DNA of 9,987 bases from Halovenus sp. (GTDB lineage Archaea; Halobacteriota; Halobacteria; Halobacteriales; Haloarculaceae), in contig JAQCNR010000311.1 in assembly GCA_028274925.1 (NCBI GenBank), positions 1 through 9,987 of the forward strand. The letters are read 5' to 3'. The notes under the pieces were generated by a model. The model saw nothing but the letters and a program-made list of their open reading frames with translations. It was not told where the DNA came from and ran no database searches. Below are positions 1 through 5,091 of this stretch, piece after piece. A program made the position numbers and the translations under genes. Every line of letters starts with the position of its first letter. The stretch's first letter is position 1.

Positions 1-591
1 ACCGCCTGGCGGATGCTCATCGAACGTGGTGAACTGCAGGCCGGCGAAGACATTCTTGTGCTTGGGGCGAGCGGTGGCGTTGGCCACGCAGCAGTCCAGA
101 TTGCCGATTACACCGGCGCAGAGGTGTACGCGACGGCCAGCAGCGACCAAAAACTCGAATACGCAGAGGAGGTCGGTGCTGACCACATCATCAACTACGA
201 AGAAGATGATTTCGCGGCCGAGATTCTCGAGATGACCGGCAGCCGCGGCGTGGATATGGTCGTCGACCACATCGGCGCACAGACCTGGCAGGACTCGCTC
301 AAGAGCCTCACGAAGGGCGGCCGACTCGTTACCTGCGGCGCGACGACCGGCGGCCGACCAGAGACTGACATCAACCGAATCTTCTGGAACCAACTCGAAG
401 TCATCGGCTCGACAATGGCGACTCCGAGCCAGGCTAACGAGGTACTCGACCTCGTCTGGGAGGGCGAACTCGAACCACGCGTCCGGGAAGTGCTGCCGAT
501 GAGCGAAACCGACCGCGCTCACGAAATCATCGAAGAGCGTGAAGGCTTTGGCAAGGTGGTTGTAAAACCAGATAGCGTGTATGACGCCTGA
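1..591 (+). CDS. Zinc-type medium-chain dehydrogenase / NADPH:quinone reductase family protein, 5'-truncated
   Basis: The reading frame is open from base 1 (T-A-W-R-M-L-I-E) to the TGA at 589-591, so the window holds the last 196 codons of a gene that starts upstream. The T-A-W-R-M-L stretch followed by an NAD(P)-binding Rossmann glycine motif, GASGGVG at fragment residues 22-28, is typical of the second half of medium-chain dehydrogenases/reductases. The later G-G-R-L-V-T-C-G strand and the C-terminal G-F-G-K-V-V-V-K-P also fit that superfamily. The enzyme would be a cytoplasmic NAD(P)(H)-dependent alcohol dehydrogenase or quinone reductase. The catalytic zinc ligands lie in the missing N-terminal half, so the substrate and the presence of zinc cannot be judged. 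The next gene starts inside its last 11 nt. The family call is secure; the substrate is unknown. Confidence 0.9.
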   Translation, partial: TAWRMLIERGELQAGEDILVLGASGGVGHAAVQIADYTGAEVYATASSDQKLEYAEEVGADHIINYEEDDFAAEILEMTGSRGVDMVVDHIGAQTWQDSLKSLTKGGRLVTCGATTGGRPETDINRIFWNQLEVIGSTMATPSQANEVLDLVWEGELEPRVREVLPMSETDRAHEIIEEREGFGKVVVKPDSVYDA

Positions 592-925
592 CCCCGAGCA
601 GGGACCAGCAGAATCCACAACACCAGAGCCTGAAAGCAGCAATAACTCGGACCAGCCGTCGGACCACGGCCAGCAGACCGGCCGACCGAAGCAGGTCCAA
701 CCGGCCGTGGAGATCGACTGGCGAGGCTGGCTCCTCGTCGGCGTCGTCCTCGTCTGCTTTTTCGTCATTCCAGTGTTGATACTGTTCATTCCGCAGGCGC
801 AGTCGCTGCTGGCGTCGCTGGGGCTGTCGCGACGGCAGGCCTATCTCGCGATGCCGATGATTCCAGCAATCCTGCTCGGACTTACCGCCGTCTGGGCCGC
901 ACTCCGCACTCAGTCCTTCGAGTGA
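581..925 (+). CDS. Small two-span membrane protein, hypothetical
   Basis: This is a 114-residue protein I do not recognise. Residues 1-45 are hydrophilic and rich in Pro, Ser, Glu and Gln, so probably disordered. Two hydrophobic segments follow, about residues 49-70 and 88-107, separated by a short loop with S-R-R. It looks like a small integral membrane protein with a cytoplasmic or exposed acidic N-terminal tail. The ATG at 581 lies inside the upstream dehydrogenase gene and overlaps its end by 11 nt in another frame. No Shine-Dalgarno sequence is visible, so expression may depend on coupling to the upstream gene. The W-R-G-W boundary before the first membrane segment and the absence of a competing frame support it as a real gene. 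Its function is unknown. Confidence 0.7.
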   Translation: MTPDPEQGPAESTTPEPESSNNSDQPSDHGQQTGRPKQVQPAVEIDWRGWLLVGVVLVCFFVIPVLILFIPQAQSLLASLGLSRRQAYLAMPMIPAILLGLTAVWAALRTQSFE

Positions 926-946
926 GCGGGGGCCGAGGCGGGCCAC

Positions 947-952
947 TTTTAG
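947..952 (+). promoter_or_regulatory. Candidate TATA box for the histidine kinase gene
   Basis: TTTTAG lies in the 57-nt gap before the kinase gene, centred about 34 nt ahead of its ATG. Archaeal TATA boxes sit about 25-27 nt before the transcription start, so a leader of roughly 8 nt is inferred. No Shine-Dalgarno sequence precedes the ATG, which fits a nearly leaderless transcript. The element is weak in sequence and the call rests mainly on position. Confidence 0.4.
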
Positions 953-982
953 CCCGAAGCGACGAACAGCGGAGCAACGTCG

Positions 983-2656
983 ATGATTGGCTCGCTGTAT
1001 TTCTCACTCATCGTTCTGGCCGCTGTTGTTGGGCTCTGTACCGCCGGGTTCGCGCTACTCTACCGCGACCGGCCGGGTGCAACGCCGCTTGCAGTCTTCG
1101 CGGCGAGTGCGAGCCTCTGGGCGACCGTCGAGGCACTCGAGGTGACACAGTCGGGCATCGAGACGATGCAGTTGTGGACGAGCGTTGCGCTGTCGCTGTC
1201 GGCCGTGCTGCCGGCTGTCTGGCTGGTGTTCGCGCTGGAATACACCGGAAACGACCACCGGATTCCGGGGTGGGTCTACCCGGGATTGCTCGTCGAGCCA
1301 GTGGCCTTCTGGGTGCTGGTCTGGACGAACCGCGACCACAACCTCGTCTGGACGGGCGTCGAACGGATCACCTACAGCAGTTTCACTGTTCTCGATGTGG
1401 AGTACGGCCTCGGATTCTGGGGCCATCAGGTCTACTCGTATCTCTTGCTCGCCGCGGGCGCGGCGCTGGTTCTCCGGTTGGTTCTCCGGACCAACCAACT
1501 GTATCGGTGGCAGGGGACGACGGTGCTGGCTGCCGTGGTACTCCCGCTGACGCTGAACGCGCTGTACAGTTTCGGCACCCTGCCGCCGGGAATCGACCCG
1601 AGCGGGATTGGATATATGCTCGCCGCGCTCCTGCTGGCCGTGGCCGTCTTCGACGCCGAACTTGAAGGCATTGCGCCAGCGACCCGCGAGGCCGGACGCG
1701 AGGCGGTGTTGACCGAACTCGACGACGCGGTGATTATTTTGACCGACGACGGCCGACTCGTCGACGCGAATCCGGCCGGTGAGGGGCTACTCGGCGAGTC
1801 AGTCGGGGAGGCACTCGGAACAAGACTCTCCACGCTGGTTCCAGCCCTGAGCGATGTTCTTGAGAGAGACGATGGCCAGACACAGGTCGAACTCGACCAC
1901 GACGGCAAACGGACCTTCTACGATGTTCGCGTCTCGGGACTCTCCCGCGGGTACGGAACCGTCTCCGGAACTGTCCTCAGCCTCAGAGACGTGACTGGCC
2001 GCCGCCAGCGCGAGCAACGACTCGACGTGCTCAACCGAATGTTGCGACACAACATCCGAAACGAACTGAACCTCGTTCGCGGGAACATTGAACTCGCAGA
2101 GGCGAGCATCGAGAGCGAGGACGCCCTGTCGAATCTGGCGGACGGAAAGACCGCTATCGACTCCATCGTTGCCCGCTCAAACAAACTCGGCCGCCTCTCG
2201 CGGATGCTCGATTCCGAGCAGGGCGACCAGATTGACATCGCGGCCGAACTCAGAGAACTCCACGAAGTAGATGGGTTCGATGTGGCAACTGAATCTGTGC
2301 GTATCGACCTCCCGGAGCAGGTGGTTGTCGACGGTGGGAGCGCACTCGTCGCCGCCTTCGAGGAACTCGTCACGAACGCTATCGAGCACAACGACAGCGA
2401 CACGCCACGCGTAGTGATTGGTGTGGATGAAGACGCGTCGGGTTCGGGTCACGTCGTTATCACAGTCAGCGACAACGGCCCCGGAATCGAAGAGCAAGAG
2501 CTTCAAACACTCCTCTCCGGCCAAGAGACTGCGCTCCAGCACGCCAGCGGCGTCGGCCTGTGGCTGGTGACGTGGGTTGTCGAGCGTGCCGGCGGGACCA
2601 TCGAGTTCGAGAACGACGACGGCTGTACCGCTCGGGTTCGGCTCTCGCGGCCCTGA
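983..2656 (+). CDS. Sensor histidine kinase: 7TM N-terminal sensor, PAS, H-box, HATPase
   Basis: This 557-residue membrane sensor kinase has seven hydrophobic segments in its first 225 residues (about 4-27, 35-52, 62-87, 96-114, 147-168, 178-197, 207-224). The pattern resembles the histidine-kinase N-terminal 7TM domain. A PAS-type sensor follows at about 240-345 (D-D-A-V-I-I-L-T-D-D-G, then V-D-A-N-P-A-G). The H-box reads L-R-H-N-I-R-N-E-L, with His356 as the expected phosphorylated residue. The ATPase domain has an N-box E-L-V-T-N-A-I-E-H-N (Asn465), a G1 box D-N-G-P-G-I (Asp497) and a G2 box G-V-G-L-W-L (Gly523/Gly525). All catalytic motifs are intact. There is no receiver domain and no response-regulator gene in the window, so its partner is unknown (orphan kinase). 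The ATG at 983 places the first membrane helix at the very N-terminus. Its 3' end faces the minus-strand gene only 3 nt away. The ligand is not predictable. Confidence 0.93.
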   Translation: MIGSLYFSLIVLAAVVGLCTAGFALLYRDRPGATPLAVFAASASLWATVEALEVTQSGIETMQLWTSVALSLSAVLPAVWLVFALEYTGNDHRIPGWVYPGLLVEPVAFWVLVWTNRDHNLVWTGVERITYSSFTVLDVEYGLGFWGHQVYSYLLLAAGAALVLRLVLRTNQLYRWQGTTVLAAVVLPLTLNALYSFGTLPPGIDPSGIGYMLAALLLAVAVFDAELEGIAPATREAGREAVLTELDDAVIILTDDGRLVDANPAGEGLLGESVGEALGTRLSTLVPALSDVLERDDGQTQVELDHDGKRTFYDVRVSGLSRGYGTVSGTVLSLRDVTGRRQREQRLDVLNRMLRHNIRNELNLVRGNIELAEASIESEDALSNLADGKTAIDSIVARSNKLGRLSRMLDSEQGDQIDIAAELRELHEVDGFDVATESVRIDLPEQVVVDGGSALVAAFEELVTNAIEHNDSDTPRVVIGVDEDASGSGHVVITVSDNGPGIEEQELQTLLSGQETALQHASGVGLWLVTWVVERAGGTIEFENDDGCTARVRLSRP

Positions 2657-2659
2657 AAC

Positions 2660-3145
2660 TCAGCCCTCGCGGCGAACCGTCAGCCCGGGATTGTCGAGAT
2701 TGTCACGATACTCCGAGGATGGCGGTGGACGGACGTGCAACTGGAGTGTGCCGCGATGTTGGCGCGAGCGGAAAGAGACGGTTACGTCCGCTGCCGAATC
2801 GGTGCCAACAGTGAACTCGACGTATCCGTCAGCCCCTGCCTCAATTGGAATCGGTCCATCGTCGACCGGCAGCGACCGGCCGGAGACGAGGACAGTCGCA
2901 CCCTCGACTGGTGCACCGTCAGTAGTCACGACATCGACGCGAACGGTGACCGGGGGCTGACCCGACTCCACACGAACCTGTTGGGGTTCGGGCTCGACGG
3001 TCAATTCAGTCCGGTCAGCACGTTCGACGCTGTCGGCCATCGGAACGAGCAGCGAGAACGCAGCGATGCCGACTGTAACGGCGACGACCAGTCGGATCGG
3101 CATCCCCTCGACCGCACGCTCGTCGCCGCGGAATGGACTGAACAC
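2660..3145 (-). CDS. Membrane-anchored Ig-like beta-domain protein with pilin-like N-terminus (DUF7382-like)
   Basis: The protein is 161 residues if it starts at the GTG at 3145. The N-terminal part reads D-E-R-A-V-E-G-M-P-I-R-L and then a hydrophobic helix (about 17-36), resembling haloarchaeal pilin-type (class III) signals of the R-A-V-S-P-V form. The rest (about 45-157) is beta-rich. It has the pattern V-T-V-R-V-D-V, D-G-A-P-V-E-G-A-T-V-L-V-S-G, then G-Y-V-E-F-T-V, typical of Ig-like or carboxypeptidase-regulatory-like folds, so an extracytoplasmic domain is inferred. An ATG at 3103 would give 147 residues but would remove the R-A-V-E-G motif. The GTG is preferred because a TATA box lies 26 nt upstream (3167-3175), fitting a leaderless transcript, and because I recall family members keeping that motif. 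The DUF number is from memory. The longer frame up to 3436 would run through the divergent gene and is not credible. The gene is divergent from the pilus-like operon and probably functionally linked to it. Confidence 0.75.
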   Translation of the reverse strand: MFSPFRGDERAVEGMPIRLVVAVTVGIAAFSLLVPMADSVERADRTELTVEPEPQQVRVESGQPPVTVRVDVVTTDGAPVEGATVLVSGRSLPVDDGPIPIEAGADGYVEFTVGTDSAADVTVSFRSRQHRGTLQLHVRPPPSSEYRDNLDNPGLTVRREG

Positions 3146-3166
3146 GAGCAGTGTGGCCGCGGCCCG

Positions 3167-3175
3167 GTATTTGAA
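3167..3175 (-). promoter_or_regulatory. TATA box of the minus-strand gene
   Basis: Read on the minus strand this is TTCAAATAC, centred 26 nt ahead of the GTG at 3145. That is the usual archaeal spacing between TATA box and transcription start, so the transcript should begin at or very near the start codon (leaderless). It forms one arm of a perfect inverted repeat whose other arm is the TATA box of the plus-strand operon. Confidence 0.65.
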
Positions 3176-3189
3176 CGCTCGGACGAGCG
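3176..3189. promoter_or_regulatory. Candidate operator palindrome between divergent promoters
   Basis: CGCTCG-GA-CGAGCG is a perfect 6-bp inverted repeat with a 2-nt centre. It lies in the only long non-coding gap of the pilus-like locus (3146-3229), immediately upstream of the minus-strand TATA box and 10 nt upstream of the plus-strand arm. A dimeric regulator could bind there. GC-rich palindromes of this length can arise by chance in such DNA, so the regulatory role is tentative. Confidence 0.3.
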
Positions 3190-3198
3190 CGACCGGAG

Positions 3199-3208
3199 GT
3201 TCAAATAC
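3199..3208 (+). promoter_or_regulatory. TATA box of the pilus-like operon
   Basis: GTTCAAATAC contains a TATA-like core (3200-3208) centred 26 nt before the GTG at 3230. No Shine-Dalgarno sequence lies at a usable distance before that GTG. Both facts point to a leaderless transcript starting at the codon itself. Confidence 0.65.
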
Positions 3209-3229
3209 TGGAAGGTAACCAGCGCGACC

Positions 3230-3676
3230 GTGATCAGATACGCACTCGTGCTCGTCCTTGCGACCGCCATCGTTGGCACCGCTGTAACGGCCGCCGACCA
3301 GGTCGCCACGACCAGAGGCGAGCAGGCGATAGCGGCCGAGATACAGACTGTCGAATCGGCTGCGAGTTCGCTGTACGGCCTCGAAGAACCAGCCGACGGG
3401 CCGGGACCACGCCGAATCGTGACTGTGGAGATGCACGACCGCGGACCGCTGCGTGCCGAACCTGCGCAGGTGAAATTCGAGCGCGTCGACGGCGCAACCC
3501 GAGTCACCTACCGTGTCGATGGCGGTGTAACACAGAAACAGGCGATTTCAGTTCCGATACGACACGCCGACGGCGGGCCGGTCGAGTTGACGAACTGGAG
3601 CGGTAGCGTTCGACTCGTACTGCGCTTGACCGTCGAAGACGGCGAGCGGGTGGTCACCGTCGAGCCGTACAATTAA
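3230..3676 (+). CDS. Single-span secreted protein of the pilus-like operon (DUF7311-like)
   Basis: This 148-residue protein starts with GTG: M-I-R-Y-A-L-V-L-V-L, then a hydrophobic helix to about residue 22. A helical stretch follows (about 24-50, with E-I-Q-T-V-E-S-A-A-S-S-L-Y), then a beta-rich domain from about 61 to the end (R-R-I-V-T-V-E, V-T-Y-R-V-D-G, R-L-V-L-R-L-T-V, V-V-T-V-E). A short N-terminal membrane helix plus amphipathic helix plus beta domain is the layout of pilins and pseudopilins. From memory it matches the haloarchaeal family DUF7311, whose members usually precede a type II/IV secretion ATPase gene. Here no ATPase follows. The frame stays open upstream to 2735 but that part lies antisense to the neighbouring gene. 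The GTG is chosen from the membrane-helix position and the TATA box 26 nt upstream. No enzymatic motif is visible. Confidence 0.8.
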   Translation: MIRYALVLVLATAIVGTAVTAADQVATTRGEQAIAAEIQTVESAASSLYGLEEPADGPGPRRIVTVEMHDRGPLRAEPAQVKFERVDGATRVTYRVDGGVTQKQAISVPIRHADGGPVELTNWSGSVRLVLRLTVEDGERVVTVEPYN

Positions 3677-3679
3677 ATA
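3673..3679 (+). promoter_or_regulatory. Internal TATA box overlapping a stop codon
   Basis: TTAAATA covers the TAA stop (3674-3676) of the preceding gene and is centred 31 nt ahead of the ATG at 3707. The next gene has no Shine-Dalgarno sequence, so a second transcript with a leader of only about 5 nt is plausible. If so, the four downstream genes could be made independently of the first. Confidence 0.5.
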
Positions 3680-3706
3680 CGAACGTGCGACCAGACCGCC
3701 CAGTCT

Positions 3707-4171
3707 ATGGCTACGAGTGCGCACCACAAGCGAGGACGCAGGCGCGGACAGAGCGAGCCACTGGCGGCGCTGGTCGCCGTCTCGCTCGTCTGTCTCGCTG
3801 TGAGTTCCTACGTCGTGTTGTTCACCGATATCGTCGGGACGACCGGCAGCGACCGCGCTGTCGGCGAACCCACCGCAGACAGACTCTGTGACCAGCTCAG
3901 TACCGACGGACTTGTCGAGGCCGACACCTCGGTACGAGCAGCAGTCGGCCCAGAAACGCTCCCTGAGGGCTACAATGTTGCTGTCACGGTCACGTACGTC
4001 GACGGCAACGGGAAGCGGAAATCGGTGCTCCACCAGACGTTCGACCGGTCGGGAGCCCCGGCTTCACTGACCGTTCCGGAGGACAGCGAGCGAATCGAGC
4101 GGCCCGCAACCGTCCGAGTCGGTCCCGGTGACAAGCGGCCCGGTCAGTTCGTGGTGGAGGTGTGGGAATGA
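3707..4171 (+). CDS. Pilin-like small membrane protein (DUF7285-like)
   Basis: This 154-residue protein has a strongly basic N-terminus (H-H-K-R-G-R-R-R-G) directly followed by Q-S-E-P-L-A-A-L-V-A-V and a hydrophobic helix to about residue 40. A charged stretch, a turn, then a hydrophobic helix beginning with Q-S-E resembles class III (PibD-processed) signal peptides, with a possible cut after Gly14. However, Glu at +3 differs from the usual +5 spacing. The remaining 110 residues are beta-rich and extracytoplasmic by inference, ending in F-V-V-E-V-W-E. The R-G-Q-S-E-P-L-A-A-L block is what I recall as the hallmark of DUF7285 in haloarchaeal pilus-associated operons. There is one Cys in the helix (29) and one at about 62. 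Its stop codon overlaps the start of the next gene (ATGA). Confidence 0.8.
   Translation: MATSAHHKRGRRRGQSEPLAALVAVSLVCLAVSSYVVLFTDIVGTTGSDRAVGEPTADRLCDQLSTDGLVEADTSVRAAVGPETLPEGYNVAVTVTYVDGNGKRKSVLHQTFDRSGAPASLTVPEDSERIERPATVRVGPGDKRPGQFVVEVWE
4156..4162 (+). promoter_or_regulatory. Strong Shine-Dalgarno site deciding the start at 4168
   Basis: GGAGGTG matches the haloarchaeal 16S rRNA 3' end over seven bases and lies 5 nt before the ATG at 4168. The alternative GTG at 4162 would overlap the site itself. The ATG is therefore the better start. Confidence 0.75.
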
Positions 4172-5091
4172 CCCGAGACCGGGCGGTCAACACCGTCGTT
4201 GACGTTGCGTTCGCACTCTTTGCACTCAGCGTCGCCGTCGTGCTGCTCTCGACGGTGAACCTCTCCGAACCAGACCAGCCCGACCCCTTCGAGCCAGACC
4301 GGACCGCAACAGTCCTCGGAACCTCGACGTTCGATGTCTCCTACTCAGTCGCGCCTGTGCTCGAGGACGCCACGGCGAGCAGTGAGGAAATCGACGAGGA
4401 CCCCGAGGAGTACCGCTCGGAGCGAACCGCCCACGCGTCGATGGCGACCCACGTCAAGACAGCAGCGCTCGGGAGTCTGGCAGTCGGCGATGAACAGATC
4501 ACGCCGACCGGCCAGCAGTACGAGTCGGCAATCGACAGCCGCGTGCAGACAGTGCTGGCAAACACGCAGTTCGAGACCAGCGTCACCGCACGCTGGTCAC
4601 CCTATCCCGACGCGTCAGTTACTGGGTCGGCGACTGTCGGAGCGGAGCCACCGCCGGACGTGGACCTTAGAACGACGACGCTCACAGTGCCAAGCGGCGT
4701 GCAGCCAACTCGCCGTGCTGCCGTCGAAGCTGTTGCTGACGGCGGCGACTACGCGACTGTTGCCGAACTCGTGGCCGAAGCGACAGTCGATGGCTTTCTC
4801 CCGGTTGTCGAGTCGAAACACGCGCTCGAACGTGACGATTCGACGATGGCACTCACTCGCTACCGGTACGAACGCTTCGCGGCGGTGCTCGACGACGCCG
4901 ACCGCGAGACAGTTCGAGAAGAGATCGAACAGGACGATGTCGAGACCGACGACGCAAACGAGTATCTGGCTGCGAGCCTCGCCGAACGACTGGTCGACGA
5001 GTTGCGGCGCTCGTTCGACAGCCCGGAGGCTGCCGCCCGCTCGGTTTCGACCGGCGATATCACACTCATCGTCAGGACGTGGGACCAATGA
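4168..5091 (+). CDS. Pilin-like membrane-anchored protein (DUF7284-like)
   Basis: This 307-residue protein begins M-T-R-D-R-A-V-N-T-V-V-D-V, then a hydrophobic helix to about residue 30. The R-A-V-N-T-V-V-D-V block is close to the R-A-V-S-P-V-I-G-V start of haloarchaeal type IV pilins, so processing by the prepilin peptidase PibD is possible. After the helix comes an acidic linker (D-Q-P-D-P), a mixed region, and a helical, very acidic segment at about 180-290. The protein ends in a strand I-T-L-I-V-R-T-W-D-Q that resembles the end of the preceding protein. No cysteine is present and no catalytic motif is visible. I recall the family as DUF7284. The ATG is set by the ATGA overlap with the previous stop and the Shine-Dalgarno sequence; a GTG at 4162 is the alternative. 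Extracytoplasmic location is inferred. Confidence 0.82.
   Translation: MTRDRAVNTVVDVAFALFALSVAVVLLSTVNLSEPDQPDPFEPDRTATVLGTSTFDVSYSVAPVLEDATASSEEIDEDPEEYRSERTAHASMATHVKTAALGSLAVGDEQITPTGQQYESAIDSRVQTVLANTQFETSVTARWSPYPDASVTGSATVGAEPPPDVDLRTTTLTVPSGVQPTRRAAVEAVADGGDYATVAELVAEATVDGFLPVVESKHALERDDSTMALTRYRYERFAAVLDDADRETVREEIEQDDVETDDANEYLAASLAERLVDELRRSFDSPEAAARSVSTGDITLIVRTWDQ

Larger units (their letters stand above)
3167..3208. repeat. 10-bp perfect inverted repeat across the divergent promoter
   Basis: GTATTTGAAC at 3167-3176 and GTTCAAATAC at 3199-3208 are exact reverse complements, with 22 nt between the arms. Each arm contains the TATA-like core of one of the two divergent promoters, and each core is centred 26 nt from its GTG start codon. 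A smaller palindrome, CGCTCG-GA-CGAGCG at 3176-3189, lies between the arms and could be an operator; that role is inference. The arrangement would let one factor act on both promoters. Confidence 0.7.

Noticed and set aside
527..946. Minus-strand open frame opposite the small membrane protein
   Set aside because: Composition is Arg/Gln/Cys-rich without domain features and it is antisense to a plausible membrane protein that overlaps the dehydrogenase in typical operon fashion.
922..1665. Plus-strand open frame overlapping the kinase gene
   Set aside because: Its Arg-, Gly- and Cys-rich composition is typical of an out-of-frame shadow in high-GC DNA, and the overlapping kinase frame has clear domains.
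2640..2675. Possible bidirectional terminator at the convergent stops
   Set aside because: Only 3 nt separate the two stop codons, and I see neither a T-tract nor a convincing hairpin.
2735..3229. Plus-strand open frame upstream of the GTG at 3230, which would make a 313-residue protein
   Set aside because: It lies antisense to the Ig-like gene, has low-complexity, Arg/Asp-rich and Cys-containing sequence unlike the neighbours, and the real domain with its membrane helix begins at 3230 behind a TATA box.
3146..3436. Upstream extension of the minus-strand gene to a 258-residue protein
   Set aside because: The extra residues run antisense through the divergent gene and both promoters and have no membrane-protein or domain character.
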